From Viscum album (lineage: Eukaryota > Streptophyta > Magnoliopsida > Santalales > Viscaceae): a stretch of DNA of 64,000 bases. Each line of letters begins with the position of its first letter. The stretch's first letter is position 1. The DNA is taken from positions 1,650,422,062 through 1,650,486,061 of the forward strand of contig OY728121.1 of assembly GCA_963277665.1 (NCBI GenBank), written 5' to 3'. The translations under genes were made by a program, and so were the position numbers. The notes under the pieces are model-generated. The model was given only the letters and a program-made list of their open reading frames with translations, was not told where the DNA came from and did not search any database. This document shows, piece by piece, positions 48,720 to 61,309 of the stretch.

Positions 48720-49852
48720 TAATTTAATGCAGGAGTATCCAATGTTACCTCAGATGTGTTTGTCATGAAACACATATTAGCTTTGTGTGATTTTCATTCT
48801 GAGTAGAATCAAAATCACTCGAACTGCCTTCTGAAGCTCTCCAAGTTGCTTTCATAGCTTTCTTATATTTTTTGTCAATGTTTTCATATTTCTTCTTGTA
48901 CATTAATTTAGGACATTCAACTTTAACATGTCTTTTTATCTTACTTTCGTAGTAGAATATGTCATCACTTTTATCAGTCATTTTCCATTCCTTCTTCCAA
49001 TGAACTTTACTATAATAATTTCCCTTATAATTGGATTTTCTAAAGAAATTATTTTTTCATAAAAAATTTCTTAAATCATCTAGATATCTGAGCCATTTCA
49101 GCATCACTTCCAGATGCACTTTCTTCCCTGGTTGAACTATCACATGTAACATGAATTTTCTCCTTGTCCTTAGTTATTGAAGAAAAGGTCTTGAAGGATA
49201 ATAATTTCTTTGTTGGTTCATCATATTCTTCTTTGTTTACCTTCATCTACTCTTCATACATAATTAATTTACTAATGTGTTCCTTGACATACAATGCACT
49301 AATGTCACAAGATTCTCTAATTAAAACTGATGTGCCTCTCCATCTGTCTGGCAGACATCTTAGTATCCTCATGATTTGCACTTTTTCATGAACAGCTATT
49401 CCAAGTGATCTCATTGTATTTACAATTTCATTGAACCTAAGATACATGTCAGAAATAGGTTCATCAGGCTTCATTTTAAATTTATCATACTTAATAGTAT
49501 AGGTATTCAATCTCATTTCCTTAACATTGGTTGTTCCCTCATGGGAAATAGCCAAAGTATCCCAGATTTCATAAGCAGTCTTACAAGAAGATACTTGATT
49601 AAATTCTTCATATCCTAAAGCACAATACAAAGAATTCATTGCTTTACAATTATTATTGTAAGAAATTTTTGTAGGAACATCCCATGTAGTTATTTCAGTC
49701 ACTGGAATCTTATACTGAATCTATATAGCAGTCCAGATATCAAATCCTATACTTTCTAAATGAATTTTCATTTTTACTTTACATTGGGCTTAATTAACAC
49801 TATTAATGAAATGTGCCCTATTTGTAGCAACACCTTCCAGTATATTATCCAT
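48720..49852 (-). pseudogene. Copia gag (UBN2 type)
   Basis: The start is taken as the methionine at 49852 (MDNILEGVATNRAHF), the usual start of this gag family, about 130 bp from the primer-binding site. The 151-codon frame 49247-49702 is the UBN2 gag domain: AMNSLYCALGYEEFNQV, TAYEIWDTLAISHEGT, DEPISDMYLRFNEIVN and LRCLPDRW. The nucleocapsid end (48763-48981) reads IFYYESKIKRHVKVECPK, where the zinc knuckle C-X2-C-X4-H-X4-C has lost both first Cys (now Tyr and Ser) but keeps His and the last Cys. AMKATW and an acidic Ser stretch follow. An early stop lies after HFINSVN. Confidence 0.9.
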
Positions 49853-49984
49853 ATTTAGATTTTAGCAAATATATTTAATGAGATAAATTTTAGAACTAAC
49901 ATAAATTTATGAACTTTAAGATACAACTAAACTTACAGTTGAAAAATAGAGTATTTGGAAATACTTTATTATAAAAGATATTTA

Positions 49985-49992
49985 TGATACCA
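49985..49992 (-). other. Copia primer-binding site
   Basis: The minus strand reads TGGTATCA, matching the first eight bases of the initiator tRNA-Met site, beside the right LTR; later bases have diverged (TAAAT in place of GAGC). Confidence 0.8.
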
Positions 49993-49994
49993 AA

Positions 49995-51902
49995 TTTCGG
50001 TCAGAGTGGACACTCAAGAGGGGGGTGGGGGTTAATTGAGTTCAAATTAAAATTTTCTATTTAAAAGAGTAATATTAATAAATCCCCCAATTTAAATAAC
50101 ACGATAATCTGTAGTGAATATTTAATACAGTAAAGGTTCTGTTAGGTTCTCCAGAGATTGATTAGTTCTCAGTTAATCTTGTATAATGATTTGATTAACT
50201 TTTGAAACTAACCTACTATTTTACAATAAATACAAACAATTTCATGTTTAACTCACAGAGTAACTTTAAAACTGATTTATATTTAATGTACTTAGAAACG
50301 GAATATTGAAAATAGTTTTAACAAAGGTAACTAGCAAACCAGTTTAAAACAATATGTTCAGTCTCAAGCTGAGACTTAGTAATCTCAAATAGTTTATATA
50401 AACTTTGATCCACACCCTGGAACGGGGTTAACAACAGTACAAAGACTGTCCAGGTCCTATGACCTCTACCACACTTCTATGTGGGAAAAACCAAAACAAA
50501 TGCACACATACTATCAAGGTCACTCTTGACTTCTACCACAATTCACAATGGGAATAAAAAAGGGTTTAGAAATATTGAGTGAGGATATTAGATATCCTCC
50601 AGTTATGCTTAGGAGTAAGTGTGTAAATACAGAAAAAACACTGCTCAAAATGTAAACACATGAAAAACAATAGATATAAACAAATAGAGATCAGTTTATA
50701 ATTCTCTATGTGTTTTGAGTGAATCTCTGGACTCCATGGATTGATACATATGAGACTTTGAGTCCTTCTCAGGTTTTTTTTTCACGAAAAAAAGAGTGTT
50801 GTTTTTTTATTTGACTTCCAGGTCCAAGTTGATCAGTCTGACCAGCTTGAGTGTATGTAAAAACATTGAAGTTCTTTACTCATTGAATGATCAGGTTCTA
50901 CAGACTCAGAATTTATTCTTCCTTCTTCTTCTATGCACGTACGTCCTTGTGTATCTCCAGAATATTGTTTTGTATGCTCATTGAAAAAACTGATCGACTC
51001 CTGTACTGCACTTTTGTTTTTAAGGTTCCCTCATATATATATCCTCATCTCCGGCAATGGTAATGATTACCTTTTTATAGGTACGAGGTAGAGTTTCCTG
51101 GAATGCCATCAACTATAATTAATTAACAATAGATGCATTAGAAACATCAAATATGACTGTTACTAAATAAAACAATAGTAATAGAGTTTAGAGATATTTT
51201 TACTAGTTTCCATTTGTATCTCTTAGTATCAGTGATCTTGTATCGTTAGACTTAAGTCAGTAGGTCTGTATTGGTAGCAGTTACTCTTTATAATGGTAGA
51301 CCGCTTGAATCGGTAGCTCCTTCTATAGGTAGCTCATTCAATCTGTATCTCCTTCTATCAGTAGTTCCTATATTAGAGACCCATACTGGTGACATTCTTA
51401 TATCGGTAGACTTTGTAGCAGTAGCCGTCTATCTGTATCCGTAGGATTGTATCGGTAGCTGTCTATCAGTATCTTTCTGTATCAGTGGACGTGTATTTGT
51501 ATCAATGGACTTCATATCAGTAGCTATCTGTCTGTCTATTTATATCGGTAGCTTGTATTTGTAGTTGTGTACCAATGAACTTGTGTCATAGGAAGCTTGG
51601 TCTATCAGTGACCTTTACTTATCAGTAGACTGTTTACCATTAGGTCTGTATCAGTGACTCAACACTTAATACTTATCTGTTCTATGCAAATCATATTCAT
51701 ATTGAGTTAGTAAAATTTCTAAACAAGTATAAACATAGTTACCAATTGATTAACAAATTCCAATGATTATTTTGATAGTTTATCAACTTAGTAATATGAT
51801 GGCACATATTGAATGAATATTTAATATAAAGATAAACGTTATTTGGGATTATGAAAGCATATTGAAACATAATTGAGATTATAAAAACAAGTGAGGTCAA
51901 CA
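49995..51902 (-). repeat. Copia 5' LTR (right)
   Basis: It pairs with the left LTR over its full length, ends GGTCAACA and has a mutated TG start on the plus strand (TTTCGGTCAGAG). It contains the TATCGGTAGCT array at 51225-51650. Confidence 0.9.
51225..51650. repeat. Degenerate TATCGGTAGCT tandem repeats, copia right LTR
   Basis: It is the counterpart of the left-LTR array, in the same order of longer and shorter variants, including TTGAATCGGTAGCTCCTTCT. Confidence 0.75.
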
Positions 51903-54900
51903 ATTTTTAATGTCTTATAACCATTATGTCTCCCACTTCCCCTTTACAATGGATGTTTTATTATCTTTTTGTACATCATGTGTTTTCAAAAAGTGCATTT
52001 TAAAATAGCGAACCATTGATTACAGAATTAAAAATTGTGTGGATGTTATTTTTTAGGTGGTTTTATGTAGACCCTTATATTTTTAGTTAAAAATAAAACT
52101 ATTTGTATAGATATATTGAAAAGAAACACCAACCATTGATCAAATTCTGATATACTAAAATTAATAATTATTTTTTATATGAACATTATAACCAAATAAT
52201 TATATTTGAGGTATGAATAATAATAACCACATAATGAAAAAAATTATTATTGTTTTATATAAAAAAAATATATTGATTAATTCATAACAAAATTTTCTCA
52301 ATTTTAAAAAAATTAAATTTATGATTTAAAAATATGTTTTATTAAAAAAATTATTAAATATGACGCATATAAATTATAATTAATTTATAACCTTTTTATA
52401 AGTTTTATTTAACAAAATAATTAAATTTTTTAAATATTTATGTGAATTTTAGCTTAGTCTTAATTTTTGGGATTCTTTCAATGAAAAAGTATCCTCAGTG
52501 AATAGTGAATTTATAGAAATTTGCAACCATGTCTTATATTTGGTAAATCATGTAATTTATAACTAATATTATGTTTTTAATTTCGTTTTAATGTAACTTA
52601 AGATACATATTATTAACCATAATATAAATAATTTTAAAATAATCTATATTATTTTTTATTTTTTATAAGTTCAGTTTTTACTTAAAAATAGATTTTTGTT
52701 AAAATTATTTTTAATGTATTTTACCCCCTCTTGATTACAAATTATTTATTAGAAATATAGAATTTTTACCCTTAAACTGTTGACTCTATATTTTGAATCA
52801 TGAGGTTAATATTTGGTAAATAGTTTTCTTTTTTAGTCATTCAGAATTGCAATAGTTGTTGATATTTTTCACCTCAGTAAGGGTACAATGTGTAATATTG
52901 TGTTATAATCATGGTATAAGATATAAAAATATCACTAAATAATATATTCAGTATAAAATATGAGTTTATTTAGTCCATCATGCCAAATAATTCAATATAA
53001 TGGAAAGTTAGTTCCATTTTTCATTGATAATGATATATATATTATTCTATGTATGGAATGAAGACAAAATGTCCTTCTTCATTTATTAATAATTATAATA
53101 TTTTTTTCATAGGGATAAAAGATGGTATATTTTTTTAGAAATTGATATTTTAATTAAGAAACAATTATTTTTATTTCATTAAATGATTTTGATTTTTTAT
53201 TTTAGGTGAAATTTCATAGAACTCTTATGAAAAACCTATTATGTGCTTGTCGAATCAGTATGGAAATGAAGGGAAAATAAATTAAAAAATATTCAATGTG
53301 TGATGTTTTGGATGAGTATTGGTATTCCATGAACATAAATGTTAATAATATAGTATAATTATTATTAAATTATTTTATAATCAAATTAAATATCTATATT
53401 ATTTAATTCAAGTTAAATTAACTATGGAGTCAGAAAAAGAACATTCATTATATTTAATGATAACAAATATTTTTTTAATTGATTTTAAAAATCAATAAAA
53501 TATTGAAATATATTAAATGTGATTTTAACTAGTTTAAAAATTCATAAATGGACCATTTTCTAGCCAATTTTTACATTATATGTTATTTTATGACAGTTAA
53601 AGGATAAAAATCGTGTTACCACAATAGATGTAAAAAAAGTTTGAAAATGGGGTAATTAATAATATAAAGTTTTAAATGTAACCTAAAAAAGAATAATATA
53701 TTTGAAGGTATTTAAAATGCCTCAATTCATAAATTAAAAATTATGAGAATTTCTGAAACATTAGATAGTCAAAAAATTTAATATTTTTTTAATCATTTAA
53801 GAAATTCATATTGTTACCTTTCCGAAACTTATTTAATGGAATAACATATTATTTTTTATCCAACAAGCTTATAAACTCATGTGTATAAAATATCTATAGT
53901 AATTACTTCCTATATTACATACCTTCATCATGGAAATTTTATTCTTCCCCTAAGACCATTTAATGGTTGATTAAGGTGTAATCAAATGGAGGTCTCTCAA
54001 ATAATATGTAATCATTCCAACCAACTCATTGAAATTTTATTTATTCTTTTAAATACAATAACCATTTTGATTCCATGCTAACATAATTAATCATGTATGA
54101 TTAATATACTAATATGTTAATATGATTATGGTAAACTAACTTTGCTCCTCCAATCCATAAAATAGAAAAGAAATGCATCGCTCATGCGTACATGCAGACT
54201 ACCACCTAAATTTGGCGATATGATTCATTTTCCATCACCGCTATTCAGTATTGGTTACTATGATGGATTTATTATTAATATATAATATTTATTCCATAAT
54301 TATTCTTTTAGAGTTATTATATCAAATATACCTCCTTACATTCCCAAGTTTTCAAAAATAATATTGTCGCTCTAGGATACATGTGGACTACAACCTCTAC
54401 ATTGTGATGAGATTCATTTTTCATTTACATTTTATATTGATTGTAATAAATACAGTTTTGAGGGATGAATATGATATTTATTATATTATATTTATTCTAA
54501 TGATATGATTTTTAATTTTTCCTGTAGTAATTCTGTTCATTGGAAGGGGTTACATCACTAATGTGTACACATATATTACTGTCTCCATGATTTGATGTAA
54601 TTAATATTTCGTCACCAATTTATATGAATGGATATAAAATTTTATATTATGATTATATATATATATATATATATATTTTATAATATTATATGGATGATTG
54701 AAACATGATCACTATACAAGTACCAGAAATTCTAAATAGAAACATACATGAAAAAAATAGTTAACATAAGGGACTATGATTTTGATAAAGAATTGTTAAT
54801 AAATGAGTGAAAGTGTGTTATAGTTATATATTATGTGGTTTTATATTTCAATATATATTTTTAATTAATTATATATATATATATATATTATTTGAGTTTT

Positions 54901-55600
54901 TAACATGTTGGAAACAATATGAGAGTTGAGGTAAGGGTTGCTCATGTAACTTTTATTTCAGTTTGACTTATTATAATTTCACCATTGTTTTGTTTTGTAG
55001 AGTGTATATTATTCCAATTAATTTATTTTATGATTAATATCAAAAATATTTTATGATTTACAATCCCATCTGTTGTTTTATCTTTTATTAGGTTTTTATA
55101 TTGGTAATACCAATAAATTAATAGATTTATGCTATAATCTAATTGTTTATTGAGATTGTGAATTGTAAAATTATGTTGTGTTAAATTATATGTTTTTTAT
55201 TATTTAAAACATATATACTATCTTATAAATTGATTATTAATAGATATTTTCATGTAATAATATCAATTTACTCTCTTGAAAAATATTTATTACTTGGAAA
55301 ATGTGTTTATGAAATAAGGACCTAATTTCCTCTTTGGTCAACAAACCCAATATTCTAAATCTATTTTCACTAAAAAGTATGAATAATTATTTTTTATATG
55401 ATACAATTGATTTTAAAAGTCATTTTTAAATAAATTTAATTATATTATTAAATTTTTATATGGTTTTTTACAATGTTTTCTGAATTATCTATTTTCAGAT
55501 TTCTATACAAAATGATAATATAGTATTTGTTTTAACATCTACCACATGAACAAAAATTCCCAATATCAAGAATGTTATTTTTGTTAAAGAATAAATTAAA
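51903..55600 (+). repeat. Unit 2 of a direct repeat, right part (LTR-like, non-coding)
   Basis: It continues unit 2 after the copia insertion and matches 33010-36700. Shared anchors include AATGGAGGTCTCTCAAA at 53985, a degraded TATA position (CTTATTTAAT near 53829), and three motif repeats from 54172. No gene was seen. Short (AT)n tracts occur near 54653 and 54867. Confidence 0.7.
54172..54605 (+). repeat. Three ~190-bp tandem LTR repeats in unit 2
   Basis: Copies start near 54172 (CGCTCATGCGTACATGCAGACTACC), 54365 and 54550, at spacings of about 193 and 185 bp, plus orientation. The array starts about 344 bp past the degraded TATA position. Confidence 0.65.
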
Positions 55601-56759
55601 ATTTTCCATGGTAATTATAAGGGCCCAACATTAAACACATCTTATTCTAGTGAATTTTGACGAGAATGTTTTAATTTTATTCATAAAGATTTTTTAGGTC
55701 TAATGTTTAAGATAAATTGGAAAAACTATTACGTAGTAAACCAATACATTACATGAGGACACATACACTCATTATCTATTATTTCCATATAAATAAACCC
55801 ACAAAACATGATTTATTTTCAATACACCTATTTACTACTTTCATCATGGAATCTTATTTGTCGGTAAAAATCATAATGATTATGAAAAACAATTCAAAAT
55901 GTGGCATAAACACAAAAAATATCTAGAGGGGAAATAAAAGAAAAGACCCATTTATTTAGTAAAACCCCATAAATCGTTTCCTTAATACCTAAATTTTTTC
56001 CCCTAAAAAGAGATCATTATTTAAAAATCATCCTTATCATACCTTTTATAAATAAAAAAAATTTCATGAAGACTTATAAGTGATCATATAAAAGATAAGT
56101 AGTTTTGTTGGGACATAATTATTATTAAATACAGTTAACTTCCATACATGTCACACTTACAAATAGTGTCACTATACAACCAAATTCAAAACCCACTACA
56201 TTGTAGGTTATAACAAAACAAAAAACGATTATTTCATCATTTAACCACACATAAAATGTCCAAGTACGATTATATATTCATAACACATAATAGAATCAAT
56301 TTTTCATAATTTCACTAATAAAAATTTCATTTTCAATCACAACAAATCATTTAAAGGTATTGAATTAATCGATCCATTTTCGAATAATAAATAAAAATAT
56401 TTATGAAATATATTTTTGAATTAATGTGACCCATACCACATTGAATTTTTTTAACAAATTAGAGAAATTAAAAGTTTGAAACATTTATTTCTATATAAAT
56501 AAATCCAAAAAAACAATTTTGAAAAAATATAAATAAATGAGAAATATTTCTATGAATAAATATTATAAACACGTAAAATGATATTTTAGTCAAAGAGACC
56601 GTTACCTTAAGTTTCAATCATCAAAAATAATAATTATATTAATAAAAAATAAACTAAGGATAATTTATTCACGTTTTAGAAAAATATTTTCTCGTTTATT
56701 ATTCCTATTATGTCACTTACTACAATCAAACAACAACTAAATCATTATTTTTGTTCACA
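55601..56759. other. Unassigned AT-rich sequence
   Basis: No gene or repeat was recognised with confidence. The 69-codon frame at 55717-55926 has no recognisable domain. Confidence 0.5.
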
Positions 56760-57449
56760 TCAGATGTGTTGATGATAATTTTTACAGGTGTCCAAAATGA
56801 CTTTGGTAAGTCGAATACGGTCAAAAATTCCATTATTAAATCATATACACAATAATATTCATGACATTATACTAACATTTGTACATCATTTATAATCTTA
56901 AACTAAACCTTTTATGTATGGTTAGGGTAATGAACAATGTTATAGTCATGGAGATGGTAGGTCGTATATACGCATGAGTAAATATTCCATAATTCATTTA
57001 TAATTATGAAAATACATCAATTATAATTTTATCATTCAATAATGATAAAAATATAATAAATAACATATTAATCATTTAAAAATACTTATATGTGTTTTCC
57101 ATCTGATCTGGTGATGAAAAATGACTCACATCGATTCGTGGAGGAGATAATTTTCACGTACGAATGAATAACACATTAAATTTCTTGTCCATAGAAATTA
57201 ATAATTTAATTGATATATTAGTATATTATAATGATAAATATTTCATTGATATCATATATAATTATTAATTTCATAATTATAACAAGTGTTGAAAAATGGT
57301 AATGGAAAATGAATTGAATCATTTTATCAAGGTGATAGTTCACACGCACACAGAAATAATTAAATCATTACCCATTTTAAAGAATCATATATGGATTTAT
57401 TTGATGGTATTAACATAATAATATATAACTATATTTATGAAACTATATT
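56760..57449 (-). repeat. LTR fragment, minus orientation, with three motif repeats
   Basis: Motif copies start near 56935 (CATGGAGATGGTAGG, TATACGCATGAG), 57110 and 57295 (TTCACACGCACAC), spaced about 175 and 185 bp. The stretch before them resembles the gypsy-1 LTR near 12735-12830. It is cut at 57449 by the gypsy-3 LTR. Confidence 0.55.
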
Positions 57450-59039
57450 TATAACGACCCATACTTTACCTACATTTTTAATACTTCAAAATTTAAGTAC
57501 ACTTATTACAACATATAACAAAACCATGAAAGGACTGTATTGGTATAGTGTCTTTTGAAACTAGGAAACATAAACAACTGGTTCATAAAGAATCTACATC
57601 GTCTCCCATTAATTTCATCATATCTAGAGTCACTTTTTGCATATCCTACTTAATAACCATCTTCCTGACCTGGGGAATGAAAACATACAAAGGGTGAGAT
57701 CAAATGCTCAGTAGGGGTAAACAAAAGAAAAACCAATCACATCATATTCAAAAGAACATAACATTTGGGAAATCATAACCTGAAAAAGAAATAATAATTT
57801 CATAACATGGGATAAATCATAGTAGTGAAATGTAATCTCAATAATCATAACATAAAACATAAAACTTTATGGCATACACACATAATCATAGATAATCATT
57901 TCTTAGTAGTTAATACTCATAGAAAACACTGTCTTAGCAGACAAAGTCCATTTCTGACCGAGTTAACTCCTCGTTTCAGTCATGTTTCACTGAACCAATT
58001 TAACCTTCCATTCTAGACATGTCTATCTCATGAGATATAAATCATTACCCAATGCATTGGAGGGAGATATAGGTCCCACCCATCTCATAATGAATCAATT
58101 CTTATGTGTCCCATAAAATCATAAATCATACGTCATAGCATAACCTATGCAATAAAAATGGGAATCTTAAACATCATGCCATTATAACATAATACATATA
58201 AGATAAAAGGACATCATAAAAATAATTCCATCATAACATAATCAAATCAATGTAAATATAAGGATAGAAACAGACCCCTATATTAGCTTAGATGGAAAAT
58301 AATTTTGATAAAACACTTGAACTCCATCCATGAAGAAAATATTCTTTCTACTTCAAAAACATTTTCCTTTATTAACATGTCATATAATTTTGGACTAAAA
58401 GAAGATGAATAAAAAAAATTGAGAACTTATAAAGGAAGGTTCAGGTAAATAATGTTCTAAAAATCCATTCATGTCGTATAAGTTAAAAAAAACATTCTTC
58501 CCATACTTTGTCTGGAAAAGTCAAAAAAGTACCTCGTACGAAAAATGACAAAAGATTCCTTTCATATCTTTTACTAAAAACTCACCGAAGGGTAAAATTG
58601 GATTTAAAAAATTTTAGGTGGGTGGAAATAATATTATATATTGAGGAAACATGGATGTGGATGAAAAATATGCCTCATTAAATACAGATGAATAAACAAT
58701 CTCTGATAAAAATTGAGATTGTGAGATTTTCCCTTACCTTATGTCTTATTTGCAACGTAAGTGTCCGAACCTCCTCTAAAATGATTTAAATAATGTTATT
58801 GAATTATTTAAGAATCATACTTATTTTTATGATATCGTATATGGTTATATTATTAGCTTCTTATTAGTAATATTTCATTACTACTTGTTATTCGGGTGTT
58901 TATTATTTTTTGTTCTTATGCGTGTTTTGTCGAATAAATTCTTCTTCTTATTTTAGGTTATAGATACCTCATTTCCAGAATTTTATTTGTGTAATATATA
59001 TCATATTCATTCATTCAATTCATTTATCTAATCATTATG

Positions 59040-59300
59040 CAATTAAGATCATGTAGAACGAGTCACATCACATCGTGGAGACGGTATTCCATACGTACGC
59101 ACGAGTGATGGTATCGTTCCCAGGATAGTGTAATTGTATTGGAGTGTATGTATACTATTTAAGAATCAATATCACATTATAATAATCACATATAGTTAGT
59201 ATTTACACCATTATACCCATCTAATATGGTGGTGGTGGAAAATAGATTACACCACGACATGGAGACGGTATTCCGTACGTACGCACGCGCGGTGATTTCA
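59040..59300 (-). repeat. Two ~195-bp tandem LTR repeats, best-preserved cores (gypsy-3)
   Basis: Copies start near 59040 and 59235. Both read CATGGAGACGGTATTCC-like sequence followed by GTACGTACGCACG. They lie about 340 bp from the TATA box in element orientation. Confidence 0.75.
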
Positions 59301-59630
59301 TTTTCCGTAGGTTGGATAGATGGTGAAATAGTGTTGTTTCATACTTATAATAACATATCCGTATATGAGAGATACTTATGTTATTACTTCATAATGAAAC
59401 AACTAAAGAAGTATAATGTGAAGAAGAAATAATGTTGAAAGAATCGGTAACGGACAATACCTCTTCTTTGAAGCGCCTCTTTGAGACCTCCTTTTAGGGC
59501 ACTAAACTTGGTGTTTGAAGAAGACCAGGACCTCTAGTATGTTTCTAGGGAAGTGTAGAAGAGAATTTGGCAGGGTTTTTCCTAGCTTGAAGGCTAAAAG
59601 TGGTTTGAGGAAGAGAGGGAGGAGGTGCCC

Positions 59631-59640
59631 TTTTATAATA
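59631..59640 (-). promoter_or_regulatory. Gypsy-3 LTR TATA box
   Basis: The minus strand reads TATTATAAAA followed by GGGCACC, about 1.63 kb into the LTR in element orientation, equivalent to the gypsy-1 TATA box at 13618. Confidence 0.6.
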
Positions 59641-61270
59641 GAGGAGAGGGGCACCTTTGGAAAAACTAAAAATATTATTTTATTATAGAGTCATATTCGG
59701 CTTTTAATAGCTCCAAATTGATTTATTTAGAATCTAAGGTGGGTATGGGTCGAAATAATCTCATCCAATAGAATTTATAAAGGTTTATATTTCTATTTTA
59801 ACCTTATCATTTAGATTTAACTTTAAGTTAGATAATTTATCTTTTACCATGTCTTCTTGTTTTCTTACAGTATATGGTTAATAAACCTACAATAAAAAGC
59901 CAAAATAATCCCAAGATGTTTATTATTAATATATATGACCTTATCTATGTCATTTTTATGATACTTGGATTTTTAGGAAAAAAATAACAATTAATAATAT
60001 AATATTTGTTTTAAAATCTATTTTATGTCAATTTTGATACTATATGGTAATTGGTTTTTGTGAAACTCATAACATCACGATTAGTTCGAAAAAAGTTAAT
60101 TAAATCAATAATAACATGTCATATTAACATATAAAATTATTTTAATTCATAAAAAGTCTCAAATTACATTTATTTGTGTATTTATAACAATAATTATGTT
60201 AATATTTCATTAAAAATATAATTACTGCATCATAATTCTTTGATTAATAAATTTAATTATTTAATGTATAAAAATTACAAATAAAATACTATTATATAGA
60301 AATTTTTTTTATCTTTATAAGGAATATTTATAGTCGAATTTATCTTATGTATAACCCTATATTAAAAATGATTTAGTGATTAAATTTTGAATTTAACTAT
60401 TCTCACTCTTCTTTAAATAAATTAATTATAAATGTTCAAATCTTATCCATGTGGGCCTAAATGGTCATATTTTATTCATAAGGTTGTTTTTGGTCGAATT
60501 ATATTTATCCAATAAAATTAGGACATGTGTTATTGTAATAATAATATCATTTTTACCCTAATTTACCCTATTTACTTTTAACTGTGGTAAACAAAAGTAA
60601 AAAGTTATTATTCACCAAAAATTATTTTCATCTCATTGAACCATATTTTAGTACTTGATATTAACCGTTTCTTTCGGATTTTCTTAATTCCACTCACTGA
60701 AGGGGTAAAATTATGTTTTATGAAAATTTGCAAATTCTCCTAGGTGGTGGGTAAAAGACGAAGTAAAGTTCGATAAAATTTTTATATATCCAAAATTATT
60801 ATAAATTGACTCCAATGAATTGCATTAAACATATATAGGTATTATGTATAAATTTTGACCTAAAATATATTTAGATAAAATAAATAATTATTTAAATAAA
60901 AAGTCAATTTTTAAATAGTAACCCAGTGTTTTCACTATTCATCCAAAATTGAAAGTTTTCAGAAAAATACCAAAATTTCACCCTAGGCTAATTTTGATAT
61001 TCTGAATCCAAAAATAAAGTCCACTTTGAAAAATAAAATTTAAAAAATTTCAAAAAGTGGTCATTACTATTCATAATGGCCAGTTTTAATAATATTTTAA
61101 AAGCATATCATTGTTTAGTGAAACTCGGTATTGCGTACGACACAAGCAATCGAGGAAGGTCGCAATTTCATGTAAATAAAGACAAGATAGTGTTGTGTGT
61201 AGTGAAATATTACTTTGAGGATTTATATAACATAAAAAAAATTTCTCATAAAATTCTCGGGTGTTACATT

Positions 61271-61287
61271 CTACCCCCCCCCCCCAA
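61271..61287 (-). other. Gypsy-3 polypurine tract
   Basis: The minus strand reads TTGG then a run of 12 G (61274-61285) and TAGA, immediately inside the LTR. Confidence 0.75.
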
Positions 61288-61309
61288 TGAATTTTACCCT
61301 CGAAATTCC

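Larger units (their letters stand above)
39663..51902 (-). mobile_element. Ty1/copia retrotransposon with 1.9-kb LTRs and an extra 3' reading frame
   Basis: This 12.2-kb element has LTRs of about 1906 and 1908 bp (39663-41568 and 49995-51902). A G-rich polypurine tract lies next to the left LTR and a primer-binding site next to the right LTR. The minus-strand order gag, protease, integrase, reverse transcriptase, RNase H is diagnostic of Ty1/copia. A further sense frame follows RNase H. LTR length, the UBN2-type gag and the extra frame recall the Angela and SIRE group, but the lineage is not settled. The flanks ATCTG and ATTTT are not a convincing duplication. It is inserted in unit 2. Stops are present in all modules. 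Confidence 0.92.
57450..61268 (-). repeat. Gypsy-3 3' LTR
   Basis: Plus-strand termini are TATAACGACCC (for TGTAATG.CCC) and GGGTGTTACA. It shares the block order of the gypsy-1 LTRs, including 'gagctt/gagatcaaatgctcag' near 57695, the motif array, the TATA box, and the closing 'ttcaccctaggctaattttgat' region. It is 3819 bp long. Frames at 59226-59432 and 61076-61381 are chance. Confidence 0.85.

Noticed and set aside
39658..51907. ATCTG/ATTTT as the copia target-site duplication
   Set aside because: Only three of five bases match, not enough to claim a duplication.
54653..54890. (AT)n tracts near 54653 and 54867, and similar ones near 985 and 36176
   Set aside because: Ordinary AT microsatellites in AT-rich plant DNA.
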